From positions 1-16,413 of the forward strand of contig JASHQF010000129.1 in the NCBI GenBank assembly GCA_030037695.1: DNA of 16,413 nt. The letters run 5' to 3'. The position numbers and the translations under genes are program-made. The notes below the pieces were generated by a model. That model did not search any database. It was not told where the DNA came from and saw only the letters and a program-made list of their open reading frames with translations. Positions 5,996 through 14,500 of this stretch are shown piece by piece. Every line of letters starts with the position of its first letter. Within the stretch, counting starts at the first letter, position 1. This DNA comes from Thermoplasmata archaeon. GTDB lineage: Archaea > Thermoplasmatota > Thermoplasmata > Lutacidiplasmatales > UBA184.

Positions 5996-8434
5996 CTAGC
6001 TTCCCGTGACCTCGATCTTGACGAACGTCGCCTTCGCCCAGGTGATCGTGAAGTTCCCGGTCGGCGCGGTGAACGTCGCTCCGCCCTCCGCCGAGAGGGT
6101 GTAGTCGTACGTCCCGTTGACGAGGTGGGTGGTGAGCGTGGTCCCCGCCCCGCAGACGCTGCCGGACATCGGGCCCGTGACGTTGAAGCACCAGCGGGTC
6201 GCGCGGGGGAGACCGGACTCGACCACCAGCACGCGCTCCACCTCCGGTCGGAACCGGACGATCTTCGTGACCGCCAGGGCGCCGCCGGCGACCGCCCCTT
6301 TCGAAGGGGAGACGACGAAGGTCGTCGGACCGGTGATCGCGAACTTGTAGGCCGCACCCTTGGCGAGCAGGAAGCTCAGGTTCGTCCCCGTGGTGTTCGC
6401 CGAGAGCACGGCGGGGTTCTCCCCTGCGCCGTGCGGCGTGAGCGTCACGCTCCAGCGTCCCACGGACGGTGGGGGGATCCCCGGGCTCGCCGAGACCTCC
6501 TCGGTGTAGTTCACGTACTGGAGCTTGCCGAACGTCACGACGAGCGTCGTCGTCCCCGAGACGTTCGCGGTGGAGAACGTGGGGCGGCGGGGCCCGGTGA
6601 CCTTCACGACCGCGTAGCCGTGCGGCGCCGCGAAGGTGAAGTTGATCGAGCCGTTCGCGTGGAGGAACTGCACCGACCCGGTCGAGGCGTTCGGGTTGTG
6701 GACCCCCGCGCTCGTGTTGTTCCGGGTCATCGCATCGCTCGTCACCGACCAGTTCTGGCCGGGGCCGAGGCCCACCTCGCGGAAGGTGACCTCGTACAAC
6801 GGCACGAGCGTGAAGTGCACCGCGACCGGGACGTCGCCGCCGTTCACGGTGACGGAGCCGCTCAACGGAGACGGAACGTACACCTCCTCGGTGTTGTTCA
6901 CGAGGCTCTCCACCGAGTAGTTGTACGTGCCGTTCGGCTCCACGTACGAGATCGAGCGGCCGATCGCGACGACCTGGGTGTCCCCTTGGAAGGTGACGCT
7001 CCAGTTGAGCAGCGGCGGGGTGCCGATCGGATTCGTGACGAGGCCGGTCTCGCTGAACGTCACGGTGAACGTGACGAGCGTGAACGTGACGGACTCCGTG
7101 AGCCCGGCACCGGCCACCGAGAAGCCGCCCCCGGGGGCGGAGTACTTGAGGTTGGAACTGTGGATCACGTAGGTGTAGCTGCCGTTCGGCAGCGAGAACG
7201 AGATCAGGCTCCCGGAGGTGCTCACGGTCGCCGAGCCGTTCACTACGAGGCTGCCGCTCACGGTGACGTTCCAGGTCGTGGACGCCGGGAGCCCCGTCTC
7301 GGGGAATCCTACCGTGTACGTCTGGGCGATGACGCTCACCGAGTCCGACTTCGAGTTCGCGACGTACATCATCCCCTGGTCGCCGTCGAACGCGATCCCG
7401 AGCGGGTTGAGCCCGACCTTGATCGTGGCGAAGACGGTGCGGTTGGAGGCCCCGAAGAGGGTCACGTTCCCGCCGTAGCCGGGGGGCCCGGTCTGCTCGG
7501 TGACGTAGATCGCAGCGCCCGTCGCGTCGTAGGCGAGGAGGCGGGGGGAGAGCGTGAGGGGGATCGTCGCCACGACCGAGTCGTTCGTGTCGGAGATGAC
7601 GCTCACGGAGTCCGAGCCCGAGTTGGCGACGAACAGCTCGCCCAGCGCGGCGTCGTAGACGATGCCGAGCGGGTCGGTGCTCACGTTGATCGACCCCACG
7701 ACCGTGCCGTTCGCCCCCGCGATCACGCTCACGTTGCCCGACAGCTCGTTCGTGACGAAGATCTCGTCCTTCGCGCTGTCGAACGCGACGTAGCTGGGGA
7801 CCTCCCCCACGTTGACCGTCTTGACGACCGTGTTGTTGGCGTCCGCGATGAGGCTCACCGTCGACGCGCCCGTGTTCGCGACCGCGATCTCGTTCTGGGT
7901 GGAGACGTAGGCGCCCCCCATCGGGAAGCTGCCGACCGCGACCGTGCCGGTGACGTTGAGGCTCGAGGTGGAGATCACGCTCACGTTCGCGGAACCGGAG
8001 TTCGGGACGAACACCTCCCCGGCGCCGGAATCGTAGATCGGGACCTGGGGATTCTTACCGACGATCGGCTCGGCCTCGGCCCCGAAGGTCGTGCCGCGAA
8101 TGACGGTCACGCGCCCCGGAGAGCCCGAGGTGCTCACGAAGATCTTGTCGTTGGCCGAATCGTAGGCGACCCCCTGGGGGGCCGTGGAGAACGAGAGCAC
8201 GTCGTAGACGCGCGGCAGCGTGCCCCCGACGAGCGGCGAGAACCCGCCCGACGAGGCCCCGCCGGTCCCGGCGGAGGAAGAGCCCGCCGCCGTCGCCGGG
8301 GCCGTGCCCGAGAGACCGCCCCACGACGCGAACGTCATGAGAACGACGAACGCGACCACGACCACCGCGCCCGCAGCCTGAGTTCGAGGACGGTTACCGT
8401 TCGTACGCCACGGGACGAGGGGTGTGGCCGACAT
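5996..8434 (-). CDS. Secreted YVTN beta-propeller protein with five TFTExGLP-type domains
   Basis: This predicted surface protein has 812 residues. A basic N-terminus is followed by a hydrophobic helix at about 20-38 (signal peptide or anchor). Seven YVTN-type blades follow at about 70-370. Each contains a pattern like G-x-P-x-x-x-x-Y-D-S-x-x-x-x-I-F-V-x-N-S-G-S and V-S-V-I, enough for one closed propeller. Five tandem Ig-like units follow, starting near residues 372, 457, 548, 640 and 733. They open with variants of VTFSETGL and contain W-S/N-V-T and an N-G-S/T-Y segment. Sequons are abundant. No C-terminal anchor is visible; the chain ends in KIEVTGS. The last unit has a paired cysteine motif (RWC...C). 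The frame extends to 8533, but the ATG at 8434 is chosen because a TATA box lies about 30 bp before it, and the extra 33 residues are low-quality. A role in adhesion or surface-layer function is inferred from architecture only. Confidence 0.85.
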   Translation of the reverse strand: MSATPLVPWRTNGNRPRTQAAGAVVVVAFVVLMTFASWGGLSGTAPATAAGSSSAGTGGASSGGFSPLVGGTLPRVYDVLSFSTAPQGVAYDSANDKIFVSTSGSPGRVTVIRGTTFGAEAEPIVGKNPQVPIYDSGAGEVFVPNSGSANVSVISTSSLNVTGTVAVGSFPMGGAYVSTQNEIAVANTGASTVSLIADANNTVVKTVNVGEVPSYVAFDSAKDEIFVTNELSGNVSVIAGANGTVVGSINVSTDPLGIVYDAALGELFVANSGSDSVSVISDTNDSVVATIPLTLSPRLLAYDATGAAIYVTEQTGPPGYGGNVTLFGASNRTVFATIKVGLNPLGIAFDGDQGMMYVANSKSDSVSVIAQTYTVGFPETGLPASTTWNVTVSGSLVVNGSATVSTSGSLISFSLPNGSYTYVIHSSNLKYSAPGGGFSVAGAGLTESVTFTLVTFTVTFSETGLVTNPIGTPPLLNWSVTFQGDTQVVAIGRSISYVEPNGTYNYSVESLVNNTEEVYVPSPLSGSVTVNGGDVPVAVHFTLVPLYEVTFREVGLGPGQNWSVTSDAMTRNNTSAGVHNPNASTGSVQFLHANGSINFTFAAPHGYAVVKVTGPRRPTFSTANVSGTTTLVVTFGKLQYVNYTEEVSASPGIPPPSVGRWSVTLTPHGAGENPAVLSANTTGTNLSFLLAKGAAYKFAITGPTTFVVSPSKGAVAGGALAVTKIVRFRPEVERVLVVESGLPRATRWCFNVTGPMSGSVCGAGTTLTTHLVNGTYDYTLSAEGGATFTAPTGNFTITWAKATFVKIEVTGS

Positions 8435-8460
8435 ATGCTCGGAGGAGGCGTTTCGGAGTG

Positions 8461-8470
8461 ATAAATTTGC
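8461..8470 (-). promoter_or_regulatory. TATA box for the 812-residue surface protein; leaderless start
   Basis: On the minus strand GCAAATTTAT stands out in a GC-rich region. Its centre is about 30 bp before the ATG at 8434, so transcription should start within a few bases of the start codon. The bases just before the ATG (CCTCCTCCGAGCAT) contain no Shine-Dalgarno motif, which supports a leaderless mRNA. This element is the main reason for choosing the ATG at 8434. Confidence 0.6.
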
Positions 8471-8643
8471 CTTGGGGGTGGCGTGGGGGCGGCGCAGAGT
8501 TTCTTCCGATACTCCGCGCCGTCGGGGGCCCACCGCAGGGGTCCGGGCGGCCGGCGACCCCCATCGTGAACGCCGGATTGACTCGCCGACCTCGCCCGCC
8601 TACCTCCGGGCGGGGGGAACCCCCGACTTCCGATCCGGCGACC

Positions 8644-8673
8644 TCCGGACCCGACAATCCGGACAGTCCGGAC
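8644..8673. repeat. Three TCCGGAC heptamers just upstream of the seven-helix membrane protein
   Basis: TCCGGAC occurs at 8644-8650, 8658-8664 and 8667-8673, ending 9 bp before the ATG at 8683. TCCGGA is its own reverse complement, so each copy could bind a protein dimer. An operator role is speculative, since GC-rich heptamers recur by chance in this genome. Confidence 0.3.
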
Positions 8674-8682
8674 CGAGGCCAG

Positions 8683-9399
8683 ATGAATCCCCCCGAGCCC
8701 CTACCGCCCATGCCGACCGCCGAGTGGGTAGCGATCGCGGCCTCCCTGGGCGCGCTCGGCGCCGCGCTGGGGATCCTGGCCGTCCGGGGCTTTGTTCGGG
8801 CCTACCGCCTCTCCAACCTCGCCCAGGCGATGTGGGGGGGTGGGCTCGCGCTCGGGGCGGCGGCGATGGCCGTGGAGCTGCTCGCGTACGTCGGGATCGT
8901 CAACGAACCCCTCCTGCGGGGGTACGTCTTCCTCTCGGCGGGCATCGTGGGCGTACTCTCCCTCGGTGCGGCGGGCTCGCTGCATCGCCCCCGGCTCGCC
9001 CGCGGGTACGCGGTCTTCCAGGGGTTCGCCCTCGGGATCACCGCGATCGCGAGCTTCACCGCCCGGCTCCCCCTGTCGATGGTCGTGGGGGGCATCATCG
9101 TAGGGCAGCCGTCCCTCTTGCTGATCGTCCTCTCCTCCGTCGTGACCGTGCCCGCGACGATCGTCCTGCTCGGGACGGCGGTCATCTCCCTGAGGAAGGC
9201 GTTCCGGTGGAGCCACCTCACCATGGTCGCAGGGGCTTGCGTGCTCGGCGCCGGCGGCGCGCTCTACATCGCCTCGTTTCCCGTGATGCTCTACTACGCC
9301 GAGTTCATCGGCATCATCCTGCTGTTCGTGGGCCTCATGAACCTCTCGCGGGTCGCGGCCCCGGCCCCCTCACCCCGCTCGATCGCGCGGCCGGGGTAG
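8683..9399 (+). CDS. Seven-helix integral membrane protein, unknown function
   Basis: This 238-residue protein is almost entirely hydrophobic, with predicted helices at about 16-36, 50-72, 79-98, 107-126, 143-168, 178-198 and 201-222 and a short polar C-terminal tail. No active-site or transport motif is recognised. The ATG at 8683 is preceded by GAGG at a short distance. An alternative ATG at 8710 would remove nine Pro-rich residues without affecting the helices. The frame stays open upstream to 8422, but the added 87 residues are Pro/Arg/Gly low-complexity sequence and would overlap the divergent promoter. The 248-bp gap to the divergent surface-protein gene holds promoter elements only. 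It may be a receptor-like or small-solute membrane protein, but this cannot be decided from the sequence. Confidence 0.72.
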   Translation: MNPPEPLPPMPTAEWVAIAASLGALGAALGILAVRGFVRAYRLSNLAQAMWGGGLALGAAAMAVELLAYVGIVNEPLLRGYVFLSAGIVGVLSLGAAGSLHRPRLARGYAVFQGFALGITAIASFTARLPLSMVVGGIIVGQPSLLLIVLSSVVTVPATIVLLGTAVISLRKAFRWSHLTMVAGACVLGAGGALYIASFPVMLYYAEFIGIILLFVGLMNLSRVAAPAPSPRSIARPG

Positions 9400-9531
9400 T
9401 GGGTTCCGCTCGGACGGGTTCTAAGCCGCGCGGGTCGTTCGGCAGCGCTCCTGTCCCGTCGTCGCCTCCGGCGGGGGGCCGGAGGGGATCCCGTCCGAGA
9501 AGGGTCATGTGCGGGCCCGCCTTGGGCGCTA

Positions 9532-10416
9532 GTGCTGCTCGTGTTCGCGGACGACACGGACGATGTGCTGCGACCGGAAGCGCTTCGCCCGGACGAGACG
9601 GTGACCTACCGGTGGCCGGCCCCGGGCGGCCGAGGGTTGCTGACTTCCTGCCGTCTCCTTCTAGTGACCCACCCGCGACCGGTGCACCGCATGATCCGCT
9701 GGAGCCTCGAGCTCCAGGAGGTCACGAAGCTGGACGTCGAGGTCGTTAACGGTCCTGAATCCGACCGAACCTTCGGGGGCCCGGAAGTTCCGGGCCGGTT
9801 CGGCGCGGACCACGCGGTACTGGTGAACGACCGACCGGTGCTGATCGGAGATCCTCGACCGTGCGCGGACCTCCAGGCGCGCATCGATGACGCCCGCACC
9901 GCCCGCTGTGTCGCGGTCCTGGGGCATCTGATCCCGTACACCGGCGCCTACACCGTCGAGGCGCGAACCGCCCCGAGCGCGGCGTTGGGGAGCCCCCCGA
10001 CGCTTTCGCCGGGACCGGCGGATCCAACTGCTACGGTCCCTGACTTTCTCCTGTTCGTGGCGGGGGTACCGTACTATGACGTCGGCAGGTTGCGGAGACC
10101 CGCCGTCGTTTCTCGGGGGGGCCCGATCGAGCCGTCCCCGAGTCCGCTTCCCCCCGCGGATGCCCCGCCCGGCCAGGCGTACGGATCGCAGGCGGAGATC
10201 GGGCGCCTCGTCCTGGCAATCGCCGCGCAAGCCCGAAGGACCGTCAAGGTGATCGACGTCGACCGGTCGGGGCCCGATCTCGCGCTGGTGCAGAAGTACG
10301 TTGGGCCGACCGACGATCTTCCGCTGCTGATCCCCAGCCTCTCCCAGGGCCAGCGGCTGATGGGCGACGAAGCGTTCAGCCCGCAGAACATCGAGCGTTT
10401 CCTTGCGCTAAAGTAG
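9532..10416 (+). CDS. Unrecognised protein with PH-like N-terminus and thioredoxin-like C-terminus
   Basis: This 294-residue protein has no signal peptide or membrane helix. Residues about 20-125 have the layout of a small bacterial-type PH domain: GRGLLTSCRLLLVTH at 33-47, then WSLELQEVTKLDVEVV at 57-72, then LVNDRPVLIGD at 97-107, then a helix rich in Ala/Arg. A Pro-rich linker spans about 146-216. Residues about 217-294 resemble the second half of a thioredoxin fold: RTVKVIDVDRSG at 236-247, a helix ending QKYVG, a LPLLIP strand with a likely cis-proline at 263-268, and a final helix FSPQNIERFLA. No CxxC motif is present, so it is unlikely to be a redox enzyme. The start is a GTG at 9532, the first start in the frame, with no Shine-Dalgarno motif, so the true start is uncertain. 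The domain calls are by eye and need profile searches. Confidence 0.65.
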   Translation: MLLVFADDTDDVLRPEALRPDETVTYRWPAPGGRGLLTSCRLLLVTHPRPVHRMIRWSLELQEVTKLDVEVVNGPESDRTFGGPEVPGRFGADHAVLVNDRPVLIGDPRPCADLQARIDDARTARCVAVLGHLIPYTGAYTVEARTAPSAALGSPPTLSPGPADPTATVPDFLLFVAGVPYYDVGRLRRPAVVSRGGPIEPSPSPLPPADAPPGQAYGSQAEIGRLVLAIAAQARRTVKVIDVDRSGPDLALVQKYVGPTDDLPLLIPSLSQGQRLMGDEAFSPQNIERFLALK

Positions 10417-10604
10417 CGATGGGCCGACGGTCAGGCGCGCGATCGCTTGATCCGCTCCCGGGGGCAATGGCGCCGGAAGCGCGGATCCCAGTTCCTAGGG
10501 CCCGCCGGAAACTCTCGCCCGGGGTCTGGGGCGGTGCGGTAGTCGAGAAGCTACGACAGTCGCGCGCGCGGCTGCAGCAGTTCCGGCCCCCGTTGAGGCG
10601 GCCC
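10417..10604. other. 188-bp stretch with no recognisable gene
   Basis: This stretch lies between the stop of the PH/thioredoxin-like gene and the broken surface-protein gene. A plus-strand frame at 10419-10631 could encode 70 residues, but they are Arg/Pro-rich without a motif and run antisense into the surface-protein remnant. Nothing else is visible. Confidence 0.5.
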
Positions 10605-10922
10605 CCCGCCGCCGGGACGGAGTACGCGTAGCTCCCGTTCGGATCGAGGAAGGTGATCGACGAGGAGCTCGAATTGAACGTGATGCCGTCGAGCGTGACC
10701 GACCAGAGCGTCGCCCTCGGCAGGCCCTTCTCCGTGAAGGTCACGTTGTACAGCGGCGGGGTGAGCGGGTAGTAGTCCCCGCCGACGGTGATGAGGCCAC
10801 TATCGTTGTACGGCAGGACCCCGTACGGGTCGGCGGCGGTCCCGTAGTTCGCCCAGAAGTTGCGCCCTGCCAGGAGAGGTTGAGGATGCTCCCCGAGAGG
10901 GAGACTCCGTCGACAGTGCGCG
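10605..10922 (-). pseudogene. Broken surface-protein gene: beta-helix-type end plus one TFTExGLP unit
   Basis: On the minus strand, residues typical of a NosD-like or right-handed beta-helix C-terminus appear in two frames. VDGVSLSGSILNLSWQG lies at about 10870-10916 in one frame. The text continues as NFWANYGTAADPYGVLPYN, then ITVGGDYYPLTPPLYN, in another frame. The frames meet within a few bases at about 10863-10870, which indicates a frameshift (1-base loss or 2-base gain). This is followed by VTFTEKGLPRATLWSVTLDG and LDPNGSYAYSV, a single TFTExGLP unit like those of the neighbouring surface proteins. Similarity ends near 10605. Both ends are missing and there is no start codon or signal peptide. 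A sequencing error could explain the frameshift but not the missing ends. Confidence 0.65.
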
Positions 10923-11427
10923 CGTCGCCCGCCGGCTGCCGCTGCGCGGTGATTCGGCCCGGATTGCCATCTGCCTTCACGGAGTCCGGTCGCTGCGCAG
11001 CGAATCCGCCATGGTCACGATCTTTCAGGAGATGCTGCGCGTCGCCCCGCGAATCGTCGTCGCCGAATCGCTGCCGATCGCGCGCACTCCGGCGCAGCGG
11101 GCCCATCTCGCGATGTACGAACTGCGGGAAGAGGCGTTTCGCGAGGCCACGGGCGTGGCGGACGACCTGCACTACCTCGCGCTCCCCGAACTCACCTCGA
11201 GGGTGGAGGTGGCCGGGGGCCGGGTGGAGGAGGTGCGCACCCTGGAACTCGACCTCCCGCACTGGCTCGCCCACTTCCCGCGAACGATGCTCGACGAGAT
11301 CCGCGAGGAGCTCCGCCGGGAAGGGTTGCAACGCCGGTGGGACGAGGCTGAAGCGATGCGGTTTCGTTCCGGGGAAGACCATCCTCCGGTCGGTGTGCTG
11401 GTCGCCTCTCGGTCGCCCACCACCTAG
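10923..11427 (+). pseudogene. Truncated SAM-dependent methyltransferase, C-terminal part only
   Basis: The frame ending at the TAG at 11425-11427 reads as the later part of a class I methyltransferase. RRLPLRGDSARIAICLHG lies at about 10930-10983 and corresponds to the usual motif LPF-x-D-x-S-F-D-x-A-I-x-x-x-x-L-H. It is followed by EMLRVAPRIVVAESLP and a C-terminal helical region that ends DHPPVGVLVASR. The N-terminal half with the SAM-binding G-x-G-x-G motif is absent. Upstream of about 10923 the frame becomes antisense to the surface-protein remnant. An ATG at 11011 could produce 138 residues, but without the SAM-binding motif it should be inactive. Remnant and neighbour meet at a sharp junction near 10922. 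Confidence 0.6.
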
Positions 11428-11572
11428 GCTCGCGTCCACGTCGGTCCCCGAGAAGCTCGGGGCGCGGAACACGCGGGCGGGGTGGTCCAACCCCGAAGCG
11501 ACGGTTCGGGCCCGAACGCGCCCGGGTCGTCCGCTCTCGCCTCGACCTCGTCGGAAGCGTGCCGGGTGCCGT

Positions 11573-14500
11573 CTACCCTCTCCGCAGGTTCCCGATCCCG
11601 AGGTCGGAGAGAATCGGCAGCGCCCGTACCAGGGCGGCGAGCGCGACCAGCAGCCTCGGAGCCTCCCCGCCCCCACCGACAAACGACACCCGCTGCGTCA
11701 CCGGGGCGCCGCTCACGACGAACGTCCCGCCCGTCGCGGAGTACCCTCGCCGCGCCGTCGAGAGCGTGTACCCGTAGCTCCCGTTCGGCTCGTCGAAGCT
11801 CGCGCTGGCCCGCGTGGTGCAGTGCGTCGTACCGCCGCTCACCGCCACGCACCACCTTGCGCCCGTCGGTAGCCCGCTCTCGGCGAAGGTCACGGAGTAG
11901 GTCACCAGGTCGAACTTCGCATGCACCGTCAGCGCCGCGGCGCGAACCGTGAACGTGCCCGCCTTCGCGGCGTACTCCGTGTCGGCCGTCCCGACCGAGT
12001 AGGAGTAGCGCCCGGCCGGCTCCCAGACTCTGGCCGGCGACCCCGCGGCCGCGCTCGCGTTGGATCCCCCCGTCACGTTGACCCACCACGTTTGCCCGTC
12101 GGGGAGGCCGGTTTCCGTGAACGTCACGGGATGGACCACCCCGAACGCCACCTCCACCGAGAGCGATCCTCCGCGGATCGTGAACGCCCCCGCGGGCGCC
12201 GAGTAGGCGGTCTTCCCGGCCATGGAGATCCCCACGGCGTAGCGATAGCTCCCGTTCGGTAGGTCGAGCGGGAGAGCCGTCCCCGTCGAGCTGGCCGACG
12301 GAGCCCCCGTGACGTTGACCCACCAGGCGGTCCCGCTCGGCAGGCCCCGCTCGATGAAGGTCACGCCGTACGTTGGAACGGTGACGAACAGGATCGTCGT
12401 GCCGTAGGAGGCGGAGTTGTTCGCGTCCCCGAGGTACTGGGCCTCGATCTGGGTCTGCCCGTTCGTGCTCTCCGGCGTGTACGTCACCGAGCAGCTCGTC
12501 GGCGTGCTGCCGTTCCCGGTCCCGATCGCGCACGCCCCGTCGGGCGGACCGAACGTGCCGAACCCGGACGTGCTGAACAGGATCGACTCCCCCACGATCC
12601 CGCCCACGCTCGACTCCACGGTGGCGCGGCAGACCGTCTCCGCGCCCAGGACCACCGAGTCCGGACTGCAGGCCACGTCCACCGACGTGTTCGCCGGGGG
12701 CGGCGGGACCGTGACGAACAGCAAGGTCGAGCCGTTCGAGCCGGAGTTGTTCGCGTCCCCGACGTACTCGGCGTGGATCGTCTCCTCCGCCTGTTCGCTC
12801 ACGCTCTCCGGCGTGTACGTCACCGAGCAGCTCGTCGGCGTGCTGCCGTTCCCGACCCCGATCGTGCACGCACCGTCGGACGGGGTGAACGCACCGTAGA
12901 CGTAGCCCGAGGCGCTGAACAGGATCAGGTTCCCGGAGATCTCGCCCACGCTCGACTCGACCGTCGCACGGCAGACCGAGCCCGCGTCCAGGGCTACCGG
13001 GTTCGGAGCACAGGCGACGTCGACCGAGGTGTTCGCCGGCGGTGGAGGGACCGTGACGAACAGCAGGGTCGAACCGTTCGAGCCGGAGTTGTTCGCGTCC
13101 CCGACGTACTCGGCGTGGATCGTCTCCTCTGCCTGTTCGCTCACGCTCTCCGGCGTGTACGTCACCGAGCAGCTCGTCGGCGTGCTGCCGTTCCCGGTCC
13201 CGATCGTGCAAGCGCCGTCGGTCGGTCCGAACGTGCCGTAGACGTACCCGGACGCCGTGAACAGGATCGATTCCCCGGCGATCCCCCCCACGCTCGACGC
13301 CACGCTCGCACGGCACTCCGTCCCTGAGCCCAGGACCACCGGGTTCGGTGCACAGGCGACTGCGACCGAGGTAGTCGCCGGGGCCGGGAGCGTGACGAAC
13401 AGGATCGTCGTGCCGTAGGAGGCGGAGTTGTTCGCGTCCCCGAGGTACTGGGCCTCGATCTGGGTCTGCCCGTTCGTGCTCTCCGGCGTGTACGTCACCG
13501 AGCAGCTCGTCGGCGTGCTGCCGTTCCCGGTCCCGATCGTGCAAGCGCCGTCGGGCGGACCGAACGTGCCGAACCCGGACGTGCTGAACAGGATCGACTC
13601 CCCCACGATCCCGCCCACGCTCGACTCCACGGTGGCGCGGCAGACCGTCTCCGCGCCCAGGACCACCGAGTCCGGACTGCAGGCCACGTCCACCGACGTG
13701 TTCGTTGGAGGTGGCGGGGCTACCGCCTTGTAGTCGGCCGAGACCTGGATCGGTCCCGTCACGATGCCCGAGCAGCCCGACGAGCAGACGTACGTGGTCC
13801 CGCCCGCCCCGGGGACGGGCGAGTTGTAGACGTAGTCCACCGTACCGTCGAGCCCCGGGACCGAGAGGGTCGGGCCGGTCCCTGTGTAGTCGGACGAGGC
13901 GACGGTAACGCCCCAGGTCACACCGGAGGAGGGAATCCCGGACTGCGCGAAGGTCGCTGCGTAGGTCGTGGCCGAGCAGGAGGCGAGGGTGCCGAACGGC
14001 GCGAGCTCGGAGATCGTGCTGTCCTCGATGTTGGCCACGTACACGCAGTCCGTGACGGGGTCGACGGCGATCCCGGCGGGGCCGTGCCCGACCGGGATGA
14101 TCGCCGTCAGCGCGTCGGAGGCGCCCGAGATCATGTCGACCGAGTTGTCGTCCAGGTCCGTCACATAGACCGCGTCCGTGGTCGGGTCCACGGCCACCCC
14201 CACCACGACCGTCCCGTCGGGGATCGTGGCGGTCACGTTGTTGGTCGTCCCGTTGACGACGTACGTCGCTCCTGTGGCGGGATCGGCGACGTAGACCGTG
14301 TTCGTGACCGGGTCGACCGCCGCCTTGAACGGATAGTTGCCGGTGCCCGACGGCTCCAGCGAGATGCTCGCGGTGACGCTGTCCGTGGCGCCCGAGATCA
14401 CGTACAGGGGGCTACAGCTGCTGATCGGCGCGACGCACAGATCCTCATCGATCCCGGCGTCCTGCACGTACACGGTGTCCGTGTCCGGGTCGACGGCGAG

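Noticed and set aside
6125..8461. Plus-strand 778-codon open frame antisense to the 812-residue surface protein
   Set aside because: Its translation is an Arg/Asp/Gly/His-rich string with no domain. It is what high GC in third codon positions produces opposite a real gene with clear YVTN repeats.
10419..10631. 70-codon plus-strand frame
   Set aside because: It is Arg/Pro-rich, has no motif, and its end lies antisense to the surface-protein remnant.
11424..13544. Minus-strand 706-codon open frame overlapping the giant protein in another frame
   Set aside because: It is a frame-shifted reading of the same Ig repeats, giving Arg/His/Glu-rich sequence with no recognised domain.
12381..13704. 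CRISPR-like array
   Set aside because: The repeats are over 300 bp, in frame and encode Ig-like domains. There are no short repeats with unique spacers.
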